NCBI RefSeq assembly: GCF_004799515.1
Contig: NZ_SSMX01000024.1
Location: forward strand, 1 to 64,000
DNA: 64,000 nt
Source of the DNA: Phenylobacterium sp.
GTDB taxonomy: Bacteria > Pseudomonadota > Alphaproteobacteria > Caulobacterales > Caulobacteraceae
Direction of reading: 5' to 3'
In this document: piece by piece, positions 53,660 through 63,455 of the stretch
Layout of the letters: each line of letters begins with the position of its first letter
Position numbering within the stretch: the first letter of the stretch is position 1
Translations under genes and position numbers: made by a program
Notes under the pieces: model-generated
What the model was told of the DNA's origin: nothing
Seen by the model: only the letters and a program-made list of their open reading frames with translations
The model's database searches: none

Positions 53660-54139
53660 ATGAATACGCAGCCGAGCGGCGACTATCTCGACCTCACCGG
53701 CGTCTGCGCCCTGCTGGTCGAGGACAACGCCAACACCCGCACCCTGATCGCCGAGGTCCTGCGGGGCCTGGGGATCAACAAGATCTTCAAGGCCGACAGC
53801 GCCGCGGGCGGCTGGGCGGTCCTGCAGGCCGGCGGCGTCGACCTCGTCTTTGCGGACATCGAGATGGCCGGCGAGAACGGCCTGGAGTTCGTCAGCCGGA
53901 TCCGCGCCGCCAAGGATCCGCACATCGCCGAGGTGGTGGTCGTGGTGGTCTCCGCCCACGCCACCGAGGCGCGCGTGATCAAGGCCGGCGCCGTCGGGGC
54001 CAACAGCTTCGTCGGCAAGCCGTTCAGCGTCAGCCGCCTGGCCCGCGCCATCGCCGAGGGCTTCGCCAACCGCCGCATGCTGGCCAGGGCCGCGGCCGCC
54101 CGCGCCAGCGGCCCCGGCGGAGAGGCCGTGGAGCTCTGA
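53660..54139 (+). CDS. Stand-alone response regulator receiver protein (CheY-like)
   Basis: A 159-residue single receiver domain with the acidic pair E21-D22 (LLVEDNANTR), phosphoacceptor Asp66 in DLVFADIEM, Ser98 in VVVSAHATEA and Lys120 in FVGKPFS. The C-terminal tail after residue 140 is Ala-rich with no output domain. It probably signals by protein binding, as CheY does. ATG 53660 (MNTQPSGD) is used. It lies 141 bases after cheW in the same direction, which supports a chemotaxis or motility-linked role. Confidence 0.88.
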   Translation: MNTQPSGDYLDLTGVCALLVEDNANTRTLIAEVLRGLGINKIFKADSAAGGWAVLQAGGVDLVFADIEMAGENGLEFVSRIRAAKDPHIAEVVVVVVSAHATEARVIKAGAVGANSFVGKPFSVSRLARAIAEGFANRRMLARAAAARASGPGGEAVEL

Positions 54140-54157
54140 GCCTTCAGGGCGACGTCG

Positions 54158-54631
54158 TCAGTCGAGGCTGATCCCCGCGGCGCGCAGGTTGCGGTACAGC
54201 CGGCGCAGGTTCGTCAGATTGACTTCCAGCATCTCGGAACGCCGCGGATCGGCGACCGCGGCGGTGGGCGCGATGACCCCGCCCTTCACCCGCACGCACT
54301 GCCCGGTCTCGACCATCTTGGCCACGTGCCGCCGGGTGGTCTCGTAGGGCAGGCCCAGATTGGCCGAGAGCGCCAGGATGCTGACCGGCCGGCGGACCTC
54401 ATCGGGCGGAGGGCTGTCGAGGCTGTCGAAGCCGCTCGACACCCGGTCCAGGTGCGAGACGTTGGCCTGCACCAGCGCCAGGTTGACCAGGCCGGTGAGC
54501 AGCTCGCCGTTGGCCAGTTCGCCGATCATCTTGAGCGAGCGCAGCAGGTAGTCCGCCGAGATCCGCGCGGCGAGCCGGCTCTTGTCCGGCGGATCGGGCG
54601 GGCCCAGGGCCCCCGTCGCATCCTCGGTCAT
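54158..54631 (-). CDS. Winged helix-turn-helix regulator, unassigned family
   Basis: A 157-residue cytoplasmic protein. The middle, about residues 70-125, reads RPVSILALSANLGLPYETTR-like and then VAKMVETGQCVRVKGGVI, a clear winged HTH with its wing. The N-terminal helices (DYLLRSLKMIGELANGELL) may dimerise. ATG 54631 (MTEDATGALG) is used. It lies 13 bases after the M13 peptidase stop on the same strand, so it is probably co-transcribed. It converges with the receiver gene. The regulated genes are unknown. Confidence 0.7.
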   Translation of the reverse strand: MTEDATGALGPPDPPDKSRLAARISADYLLRSLKMIGELANGELLTGLVNLALVQANVSHLDRVSSGFDSLDSPPPDEVRRPVSILALSANLGLPYETTRRHVAKMVETGQCVRVKGGVIAPTAAVADPRRSEMLEVNLTNLRRLYRNLRAAGISLD

Positions 54632-54644
54632 CGCTGCGCGCCGG

Positions 54645-56714
54645 CTACCAAATCCGCACCCGTTGGTCGGGCGCGATATAGAGCTTGTCGCCGGGCTTGA
54701 CGCCAAAGGCGGCGTACCAGGCGTCGATGTTCCTCACCGGGCCGTTCACCCGGTACTGCCGCGGCGAATGCGGATCGCTGACCACCTGGCGGCGCACGGC
54801 GTCGTCGCGCAGCTTCCCGCGCCAGGCCTGCGCCCAGCCCAGGAACACCCGCTGGTCGCCGGTCAGCCCGTCGATCACCGGCGCGGGCTTGCCGTGCAGG
54901 CTCGCGTGGTAGGCGTCGAGGCCCAGGGTCAGGCCGCCCAGGTCGGCGATGTTCTCGCCCATGGTCAGGTCGCCGTTCACATGGGCGCCGGGCAAGGGCT
55001 CGTAGGCGGAGTACTGAGCGCCGAACGCCTTGGCGCGGGCCTCGAAGATCTTGGCGTCGGCCGGCGCCCACCAGTCGCGCAGCCGGCCTTGCGAGTCGTA
55101 CTTGCGGCCCTGGTCGTCGAAGCCGTGGGTCAGCTCGTGGCCGATCACCCCGCCCACCGCGCCATAGTTGACCGCCGGGTCCGCGCCGGGGTCGAAGATC
55201 GGCGGCTGCAGGATCACCGCGGGGAAGACGATGTCGATCAGCGAGCCGTTGTAGGCGTCGTTGGTCTGCGGGGTCATGCCCCAGTCGCCGCGGTCGACCG
55301 GCCCGTTCTGCCGCGCCACATAGAAGGCCCAGTCCGCCTGGGCGGCGCGCAGCACGTCGCCCACTAGGTCGTCGTCGCGGATCACCACCTTGGAATAGTC
55401 GCGCGGCTTGTCCGGGTAGCCGACCTTGACGGTGTAGGCGGCCAGCTTCTTCAGCGCCTCGGTCTTGGTCGCCGGGCTCATCCAGTCGAGCTTCCCGATC
55501 CGCGCGGCGTAGGCGGTCTTCAGGTCGGCGACCAGGGCCTGCACCTTGGCCTTGGCGGCCGGTGGGAAGTAGCGGGCGGTGTAGAGCTGGCCCACCGCCC
55601 AGCCGAGGGTGCCGAAGCGGTCGGAACGGTCGCCTGCGGCGAAGTCTCCGCCGCTCACCGCATGGACGCCGCGCTTCCAGCGGACCTCTTCCTCGTCCTG
55701 GCCGGTCAGGGTCTTCTTGCGGAAGGCGAAGAAGGCGTCGTCGAAGGGCTTTGAGAGGTAGGGCGCGGCGTTGTCGGCCACGTTGAAGGCGAGCCAGGCC
55801 TGCAGCACGTCCACCGGGGCGGCGCCATAGATCGCGGCGATCTTGGGGAAGGCGGTCTTCTCGACCACCACCACCTTGGCTGGGGATCCCAGGTCGGCGG
55901 CCGCCAGGAAGGCGCGCCAGGGGAAGCCCGGCGCGGCCGCCTCGAGCTGCGGCAAACTATAGGGGTTGTAGGTGGTGTCGGGGTTGCGTTCTTCGGCCTT
56001 GGTCCAGCTGGCCTCGGCGATCCGGGTCTCAAGCGCGACGATCGCCGCCGCCTTGGCCTTGGCGTCGGGCCAGCCCTCGAGCGTCAGCAGCGTCTCGACA
56101 TAGGCCTGGTAGGCCGCCTTCTTCTCGGCGAAGGCGCTCTGCAGGTAGTAGTCGCGGTCGGGCAGGCCCAGGCCCGCCTGGGCCAGGAAGATGGCGTAGT
56201 GGCTGATGTCCTTGGCGTCGACGTCGAGGCCGATGCCGAACGCTCCGCTCTCGAAGTCCTTCACCTGGCGGCCCATCAGGGCGCCCAACTGCTCGCGGGT
56301 CGTGGCCGCGCGGATGGCGGCGAGCTGGGGGGCGATGGGCGTCGCGCCCAGCGCCTCCACGCGGCCCTCGTCCATGAAGGCCCTGTAGAAAGCGCCCACC
56401 TTGCCCTCGACATCTGTCGGCGCGTGGCCGGCCTTGGCCGCGGCGTCCTCCATGATCGCGTGCAGGCGCGCCTCGGCTAGGTCGCTCTCGTAGGTGCGCA
56501 GGCTGACGGCGGGCTTGTCGGCAGGGATCGGCGTGCGGTCCAGCCAGGCGCCATTGGCATAGCGGAAGAAGTCGTCGCCGGGCCGGGTCTTCGGGTCCTG
56601 GGCGGTGAGGTCGACGCCCCAGGCGCCGTACTTCAGCGCGGCGGGTTCGGCAGCGCGCGCGGCCCCGGCCGTCAGGGTCAGGATCACGGCCAGCGCCGCG
56701 GCGGACTTCGACAT
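54645..56714 (-). CDS. M13 family metallopeptidase (neprilysin-like), exported
   Basis: A 689-residue zinc endopeptidase with a signal peptide (MSKSAAALAVILTLTAGAAR) and standard M13 layout. GDDFFRYANGAWLDRTPIP near residue 45 opens the N-terminal domain. The zinc site is VIGHELTHGFDDQG (HExxH), the third ligand Glu is in MGENIADLGG, and the C-terminal motif is APDQRVRIW. It degrades small peptides in the periplasm. ATG 56714 is used although the frame opens at 56822. It is followed 13 bases later by the winged-helix regulator. Confidence 0.93.
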   Translation of the reverse strand: MSKSAAALAVILTLTAGAARAAEPAALKYGAWGVDLTAQDPKTRPGDDFFRYANGAWLDRTPIPADKPAVSLRTYESDLAEARLHAIMEDAAAKAGHAPTDVEGKVGAFYRAFMDEGRVEALGATPIAPQLAAIRAATTREQLGALMGRQVKDFESGAFGIGLDVDAKDISHYAIFLAQAGLGLPDRDYYLQSAFAEKKAAYQAYVETLLTLEGWPDAKAKAAAIVALETRIAEASWTKAEERNPDTTYNPYSLPQLEAAAPGFPWRAFLAAADLGSPAKVVVVEKTAFPKIAAIYGAAPVDVLQAWLAFNVADNAAPYLSKPFDDAFFAFRKKTLTGQDEEEVRWKRGVHAVSGGDFAAGDRSDRFGTLGWAVGQLYTARYFPPAAKAKVQALVADLKTAYAARIGKLDWMSPATKTEALKKLAAYTVKVGYPDKPRDYSKVVIRDDDLVGDVLRAAQADWAFYVARQNGPVDRGDWGMTPQTNDAYNGSLIDIVFPAVILQPPIFDPGADPAVNYGAVGGVIGHELTHGFDDQGRKYDSQGRLRDWWAPADAKIFEARAKAFGAQYSAYEPLPGAHVNGDLTMGENIADLGGLTLGLDAYHASLHGKPAPVIDGLTGDQRVFLGWAQAWRGKLRDDAVRRQVVSDPHSPRQYRVNGPVRNIDAWYAAFGVKPGDKLYIAPDQRVRIW

Positions 56715-56877
56715 CGACGAGGATCCCTTGCACCTTCGGACCGGGTCGAGGTCATCACCGCCCATAGGTCTGGTCAAGCTAGCCGTCTGGACGCTGGCCC
56801 GTACCGCTTTTCCGAGACACAATCGGGAAACAGCCGCGCTCTAGAGAGCCGTAAAAGACTTTTGGGGGAGCCTGGAA

Positions 56878-58401
56878 ATGACCGCGCATCGCACTCTGAC
56901 CGCCGCCGCCTTCGCGCTGGGCCTCGTCGCCCTGCCGGCTGCGGCTCTGGCGCAAGGCGGCCCTGCCGCCACGATCAAGCAGGGCGCGCTGCAAGGCGCC
57001 TCGGTCGAGGGCGTGGAAGAGTTCTGGGGCATCCCCTACGCCGCCCCGCCGGTGGGCGACCTGCGCTGGAAGCCGCCCGCGGCCGCCCAACCCTGGACCG
57101 GAACCCGCGACGCCGCCAAGGCCGGCGCCTCCTGCCAGCCGGCCCGCGACGGCTCGCAGATCGAGGACTGCCTGTTCGCCAACGTCACCCGGCCCGCCGG
57201 CGCCAAGGCCGGCCAGAAGCTGCCGGTCTATGTCTGGATCCACGGCGGCGGCTTCACCATCGGCTCGTCCACCGGCGCCTTCGGGGCGCAGACCGACGGC
57301 ATCCAGTTCGCCAAGGAAGGCATCGTCACCGTCTCGGTCAGCTACCGCCTGGGCCGCGCCGGCTGGTTCGCCCATCCGGCGCTCTGCAAGGAAGGCCCCT
57401 GCGGCAACTACGGCCTGATGGACCAGATCGCCGCCCTGAAGTGGGTGAAGGCCAATATCGCCAGCTTCGGCGGCGACCCGAACAACGTGACCATCGGCGG
57501 CGAGAGCGCCGGCGGCATCTCGGTCTTGGAGCTGATGCTGGCCCCCGACGCGCGCGGCCTGTTCCAGAAGGCGATCGGCGAATCGAGCTTTGGCCGCCTG
57601 GAGCCCACCTCCATGGCCGACGCCCAGGCCGCCGGCATGAAGGCGGCCGCCCAGGCCGGCGTCACCGGCGAGGACGCCGCGGCCGCCGCGGCGCTGCGCA
57701 AGGTCTCCCTGAGCGCCATGCCCTACACCGGCCCCTTCACCAGCCGGGCCGGCCCGATCCTCGACGGCCGCTATGTGCAGGGCGGCATCGCCGAGGGCTT
57801 CGCCGCCGGCAAGCAGGCCAAGGTGCCGCTGCTGATCGGCGGCAACTCCAACGAGGCCAGCCTGTTCCGGCCGCAGGCCGCGGCGGTTGACGCCATCCCG
57901 GCCGACCGCAAGGCCGCCGCCATGGCCGCCTTCGACCCGCAGGCCAAAGGCGATAAGGCCCAGATGGCCAACGACATGGCCACGCGCCAGTACATCACCG
58001 AGCCGGACCGCTTCATCAGCCGCGCCCAGACCAAGGCCGGCCAGCCGGTCTACACCTACTACTTCTCCTACGTGAGCCCGGGCCAGAAAGCGCAGACGCC
58101 GTTCGGCGCGCCGCACACCGCCGAGATCAAGTACGCCTTCGCCGGGCCCAAGCAGCAGTTCGCCGACGTCGACCTGCCGCTGGCCAAGGCGGTCAACGCC
58201 TACTGGGCGGCCTTCATCAAGACCGGCAATCCCGACAGCGCCGGCGGCCCGGCCTGGCCGAAGTTCGCGCCCGGCGAGACCTATATGGAGTTCAGCGCCG
58301 CAGGCCCGCAGCCGCACGAGCACTTCCTGAAGGCCGAGCTCGATTGGCAGGAAGCCACTGTGAAAGCCGGTGGGAGCGCCTCGCCGACGGCGCCGAAGTA
58401 G
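56878..58401 (+). CDS. Type B carboxylesterase, exported
   Basis: A 507-residue esterase with a signal peptide (MTAHRTLTAAAFALGLVALP, cleavage near ALAQ). Oxyanion motif HGGGF is at residues 122-126, nucleophile Ser210 is in GGESAGG, and the C-terminal His lies in the TPFGAPHTAEIKYAF region. YAAPPVGDLRWKPP is the family signature. It hydrolyses carboxylic esters outside the cytoplasm. ATG 56878 follows GGGGGAGCC. A closely related esterase lies at 59511-61055 beyond ku. Substrate unknown. Confidence 0.9.
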   Translation: MTAHRTLTAAAFALGLVALPAAALAQGGPAATIKQGALQGASVEGVEEFWGIPYAAPPVGDLRWKPPAAAQPWTGTRDAAKAGASCQPARDGSQIEDCLFANVTRPAGAKAGQKLPVYVWIHGGGFTIGSSTGAFGAQTDGIQFAKEGIVTVSVSYRLGRAGWFAHPALCKEGPCGNYGLMDQIAALKWVKANIASFGGDPNNVTIGGESAGGISVLELMLAPDARGLFQKAIGESSFGRLEPTSMADAQAAGMKAAAQAGVTGEDAAAAAALRKVSLSAMPYTGPFTSRAGPILDGRYVQGGIAEGFAAGKQAKVPLLIGGNSNEASLFRPQAAAVDAIPADRKAAAMAAFDPQAKGDKAQMANDMATRQYITEPDRFISRAQTKAGQPVYTYYFSYVSPGQKAQTPFGAPHTAEIKYAFAGPKQQFADVDLPLAKAVNAYWAAFIKTGNPDSAGGPAWPKFAPGETYMEFSAAGPQPHEHFLKAELDWQEATVKAGGSASPTAPK

Positions 58402-58416
58402 GGCTAGTCCCAAGTT

Positions 58417-58531
58417 CCGTCATCCTCCGGTCAGCCGCAGGCTGGTCCGGGGGACCCAAGCTGAATTGCACCAAAAGGCGAGGCCGCATGAATCCCCCGG
58501 ATCGCCTCTTCGGGCGACCGGAGGATGACGG
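58417..58531. repeat. 115-bp intergenic palindromic element of the CCGTCATCC type
   Basis: Left arm 58417 onward (CCGTCATCCTCCGGTCAG...) is complementary to the right arm ending at 58531 (...CCGGAGGATGACGG). Each arm folds internally, for example CCGGTCAGCC-GCA-GGCTGGTCCGG. It lies between the carboxylesterase and ku, both ending here, and may serve as their bidirectional terminator. It is distinct in sequence from the element at 1635. Confidence 0.75.
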
Positions 58532-58552
58532 TCTATTGGGGCGGATTCCGCT

Positions 58553-59416
58553 TCAGGCGCGCTTCTTTGCCGCCGTCTTGCGTGAAGCCGCGGGCTTCTT
58601 GGCGCTCGAACGCGGAGCTGCGGTCTTGCGCCGCTCGCCGCCGCCGGTCTGGCCGAGGCTGCGCTTGAGCGCCTCCATAAGGTCGATGACCTCGGCCTCC
58701 TTGGGCTCTTCCGGGGCGGTGACGGTGTGGCCCTTTTCCTTCTCCTTGATCAGGGCCCGGAGCGCATCCTCGTAGCGGTCGGTGAACTGGCTGGGGTCGA
58801 AGGGGCCTTCCAGCTGGTCGATGATCTTGGCGGCGATGTCGACCATCTGGGCCGGCGGCTTGGCGGCCTTGATGTGGCTGAAGATCTCGTCGGCCTGGCG
58901 CACCTCGCGCTTGTTGCGGATGGTGTAGGCGATGATGCCCTTTTCGTGGGTCTCCAGCGCCATCAGCCGCTCCCGCTGGTGCATGACCAGGCGGCCCAGC
59001 GCCACCTTGCCGGCCTTCTTCATCGCCTCGCGGATGACGCTGAACGCCTCCAACGCCATGTCGCCGTCGGGCGCCAGGAAGTAGGGATCGTTCCAGTAGA
59101 GGCGGTCGATGTCGGCGTCGTCGACGAAGCGTTCGATGTCGAGGGTGCGCGTGGTCTCCAGCCGCACCGCCTTGATCTCCTCGTCGGTGATGACGACGTA
59201 GCGGCCCTTCTCGATCTCGTAGCCCTTGACGATGTCCGCGCGGTCGATGGGGCCGCTCTCCGGGTCGGTCGGGATCATCCGCACCCGGTTGTGCGTCGTC
59301 TTCGACAGCATGTTGAAGTGCATCTCGCCGGTGCGCGAGGTGGCCGTGTAGAGCGCCACCGGGCAGCTCACCAAGGACAGCCGCAGGTAGCCCTGCCAGG
59401 TCGGACGGGTGGCCAT
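58553..59416 (-). CDS. ku: Ku protein (NHEJ DNA-end binding)
   Basis: A 287-residue bacterial Ku homodimer subunit. It begins MATRPTWQGYLRLSLVSCPV and has KTTHNRVRMIPTDPESG, the DIVKGYEIEKGRYVVITDEE core and a lysine-rich tail after residue 240 (RRKTAAPRSSAKKPAASRKT) for DNA and LigD contact. It binds broken DNA ends and recruits LigD, encoded at 48267. ATG 59416 follows AAGGGGATC. An EcfG-type promoter lies 31-55 bases upstream. It is flanked by two esterase genes, not by ligD. Confidence 0.95.
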   Translation of the reverse strand: MATRPTWQGYLRLSLVSCPVALYTATSRTGEMHFNMLSKTTHNRVRMIPTDPESGPIDRADIVKGYEIEKGRYVVITDEEIKAVRLETTRTLDIERFVDDADIDRLYWNDPYFLAPDGDMALEAFSVIREAMKKAGKVALGRLVMHQRERLMALETHEKGIIAYTIRNKREVRQADEIFSHIKAAKPPAQMVDIAAKIIDQLEGPFDPSQFTDRYEDALRALIKEKEKGHTVTAPEEPKEAEVIDLMEALKRSLGQTGGGERRKTAAPRSSAKKPAASRKTAAKKRA

Positions 59417-59447
59417 GGTCGCGCGATCCCCTTGATGCGATTCTGCA

Positions 59448-59472
59448 AACGCCGTGGCGGCGGATCGGTTCG
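59448..59472 (-). promoter_or_regulatory. EcfG-type general stress promoter before ku (CGAAC-N16-CGTT)
   Basis: On the minus strand CGAAC (59472-59468) is followed after exactly 16 bases by CGTT (59451-59448). The -10 is a perfect match and the -35 has one change from GGAAC. It ends 31 bases before the ku ATG at 59416, which suits a short leader. Confidence 0.55.
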
Positions 59473-59510
59473 AGAGTCAGTTCAAAGACTTAGCCGGCGC
59501 CGTGGGCGCG

Positions 59511-61055
<1,545 letters not shown>

Positions 61056-61164
61056 GACTTCCCTCCCGCCGGCGTCGGCCGGTCTCGCAAGCGACCATCC
61101 GGCCTAAGCCGCCGCGAGGTCAAGCCGGCGCAACGGCACCTTGACTCCCGGCGCTTCAGTTATA

Positions 61165-61179
61165 GAACAAAGATGGAAC
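61165..61179. promoter_or_regulatory. LexA (SOS) box, alphaproteobacterial type
   Basis: GAAC-N7-GAAC at 61165-61179 (equivalent to GTTC-N7-GTTC on the other strand) matches the alphaproteobacterial LexA consensus exactly. It lies 19 bases before the imuA ATG, overlapping the likely promoter. Confidence 0.85.
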
Positions 61180-61198
61180 GAAAGGAGTCCGCAAAGCC

Positions 61199-61987
61199 AT
61201 GTCCGATTTTCGCGCAGAGCGGCTGCGGGCCGCGCGGGCGAAGATCGCCGTCCTGGAGACGGACGGGCGCCCCGACGCCGGGACCCTGCCCTTCGGCGAT
61301 CCTCGGATCGACGGCTGCCTGCCGGGCGGCGGCCTGCCGCTGGGCCGCTGGCACGAGGTCTGCGGCGAGGGGCTGGAGGTCGAGACCGCCGCCGCCCCCG
61401 CCGCCTTCACCGCCCTCCTGGTCGCGCCGCTCGCCCGGCGGGGCGAGGTAGTCTGGGTGCTGCGCCGCGACGACCTGTGGGCGCCGGGCCTGGTCGGTCT
61501 GGGCTTCCCGCCGGAGCGGCTGATCCAGGTCTGCGCCCGCGACGAGGCCGAGGCGCTGTCGGTGATGGAAGATGCGCTCGCCACCGTGGGCGTGGCCGCC
61601 GTGGTGGGCGAGGTCGAGGCCGCCGACCTGACCGCCGGACGGCGCCTGCAGCTCGCCTGCGAGAAGCAGCGGGCGACCGGCTTCCTGATCCGGCGACGGC
61701 CCTATGGCGGGACGGCCCGGCGCGAGGCCACAGGCTCGGCGGCGGCCACCCGCTGGCGGGTCGCCTCCGCGCCGTCGGAGCCGCCAGCCGCGGCGTTCGG
61801 CCTGGGCGATCCGCGCTTCCGCGTCGCCCTGGAGCGCTGCCGCGGCGGGCGCACCGGCGCCTGGCTGATGCAGGCCGACGGGGCCTACTCACAGGAGATG
61901 ACGGATGTCGCGCATCCTCTGCGCCTGGTCGCCGAGTTGGGCGATCGCCAACTGGCGCCGGCGCAACCCCTCCGACTCGCCGGCTGA
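61199..61987 (+). CDS. imuA: ImuA, SOS mutagenesis accessory protein
   Basis: A 262-residue ImuA, a RecA-like protein of the mutagenic translesion complex. The N-terminus is MSDFRAERLRAARAKIAVLE. It has FGDPRIDGCLPGGGLPLGRW and WVLRRDDLWAPGL, but the Walker A lysine of true RecA is not present in GGGLPLGRWHE. ATG 61199 follows AAAGGAGTC. A consensus LexA box lies just upstream. It overlaps imuB by 83 bases. It acts with ImuB and DnaE2 in damage-induced mutagenesis. Confidence 0.92.
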   Translation: MSDFRAERLRAARAKIAVLETDGRPDAGTLPFGDPRIDGCLPGGGLPLGRWHEVCGEGLEVETAAAPAAFTALLVAPLARRGEVVWVLRRDDLWAPGLVGLGFPPERLIQVCARDEAEALSVMEDALATVGVAAVVGEVEAADLTAGRRLQLACEKQRATGFLIRRRPYGGTARREATGSAAATRWRVASAPSEPPAAAFGLGDPRFRVALERCRGGRTGAWLMQADGAYSQEMTDVAHPLRLVAELGDRQLAPAQPLRLAG

Positions 61988-63455
61988 GCCCTTCGCCCTG
62001 ATCGAGACCGTGCGGGCCGTGCGGCGGCTCTCGGCGGTCAGCGAGACGGCGAGCCGCCTGGGCCTCTCGGTCGGCCAGAAGGCCACCGACGCGATGGCCC
62101 TGGTCCCGGAGCTTACGACCGCCGAGGCTGAGCCTGAGGCGGACGCCACGGCGCTGACCGCGCTCGGCGACTGGTGCGTGCGCTTTTCCCCCGCCGTGGC
62201 CATCGACGCCCCGGACGGCCTATTCCTCGACGTGACCGGGGTCGACCATCTGTGGGGCGGCGAGGCGGCCCTGCTGGAGGACATCCGCCGCCGCCTGGCC
62301 GCCAATGGCCTGCCGTTCCGCGCCGCCATCGCCGACACGCCCGGCGCGGCCTGGGCGCTGGCCCACTATGGCGAGGACGGCGCCATCGCCCCGCCCGGCG
62401 GCCAAGGGCCGCTGCTGGCGCCGTTGCGCCCCGCCGCCTTGCGCTTCGACCAGGAAACCTGGGCGCAGATTGAGCGCCTGGGCCTGCGGCAGGCCGGCCA
62501 GCTGATGGCCATCCCGCGCGGCCCCTTCGCGCGGCGCTTCGGGCGCGGGGCGCTTCTGCGCCTGGACCAGGCCTTGGGTCGCGAGGCCGAGGCCCTGGAA
62601 TTCCGCCGCCCGCCGACGCCCTGGTTCGCGCGCCTGGCCTTCGCCGAGCCGATCAGCGAGCCGGAGGACCTGGCCCGCGTCGCCTTCGACGTGGCCGCCA
62701 AGCTCTGCGCGCGGCTGGAGGCCGAGAACCAGGGCGCGCGGCGCTTCGAGATCGCCTTCCATCGCCTGGACGGCAAGACCCTGCCGCTGCAGGTGGGCCT
62801 GACGCTGCCCGGCCGCGACGCCCGGCGGATCGCCAAGCTGTTCGCCCCCAAGCTGGAGACCGTCGACCCGGGCTTCGGGATCGAGGTCGTGACGATCACC
62901 GCCGAGGACGTCGAACCGATCTCCAGCCGCCAGGCCCGGCTGGACACCGCCCGCGAGGCCACGGTGGAAGAGGGCCTGGCGCCCCTCGTCGACCGCCTGG
63001 TCAACCGCCTCGGCGAGGACCGCGTCTGGCGCGCGGCGCCGGTGGAAAGCCATGTGCCGGAGCTGGCCGTGGGCCGCGCCCGCCCACTCTCCAAGTCGAT
63101 GGATGGGGCCAAACCGAAGGACAAGCCGCGGCCCTGGGACCCGACGGCGCCGCGCCCGGCGCGCCTGTTCCGCCGCCCGGAGCCGGTGGACATGGTCCTG
63201 GCCATCACCCCCGACGACCCGCCCAGCCAGTTCCGCTGGCGCGGCCAGGTCCACCGGGTGCGCCGGGCCGAGGGGCCGGAGCGGATCGGCGAGGAATGGT
63301 GGAAAGCCGCCATCGAGGACGCCGATACCCGCCACGTGCGCGACTATTATCGGGTGGAGGACGCCGAGGGCGCCCGCTTCTGGCTGTTCCGCGCCGGCCT
63401 CTACGGCGACCCGGCTGCGCCCCCGCAATGGTGGCTGCACGGGGTGTTCGGATGA
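61905..63455 (+). CDS. imuB: ImuB, catalytically degenerate Y-family polymerase
   Basis: A 516-residue Y-family polymerase-like protein. The N-terminus [20 protein letters not shown] is typical of ImuB and lies inside the 3' end of imuA, in another frame. [19 protein letters not shown] near residue 105 is the palm region. The C-terminal part holds the clamp and partner-binding region ([20 protein letters not shown]). ImuB proteins lack the catalytic acidic residues and act as an adaptor between the beta clamp, ImuA and DnaE2. It overlaps dnaE2 by 4 bases (ATGA). Confidence 0.93.
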   Translation: MSRILCAWSPSWAIANWRRRNPSDSPAEPFALIETVRAVRRLSAVSETASRLGLSVGQKATDAMALVPELTTAEAEPEADATALTALGDWCVRFSPAVAIDAPDGLFLDVTGVDHLWGGEAALLEDIRRRLAANGLPFRAAIADTPGAAWALAHYGEDGAIAPPGGQGPLLAPLRPAALRFDQETWAQIERLGLRQAGQLMAIPRGPFARRFGRGALLRLDQALGREAEALEFRRPPTPWFARLAFAEPISEPEDLARVAFDVAAKLCARLEAENQGARRFEIAFHRLDGKTLPLQVGLTLPGRDARRIAKLFAPKLETVDPGFGIEVVTITAEDVEPISSRQARLDTAREATVEEGLAPLVDRLVNRLGEDRVWRAAPVESHVPELAVGRARPLSKSMDGAKPKDKPRPWDPTAPRPARLFRRPEPVDMVLAITPDDPPSQFRWRGQVHRVRRAEGPERIGEEWWKAAIEDADTRHVRDYYRVEDAEGARFWLFRAGLYGDPAAPPQWWLHGVFG

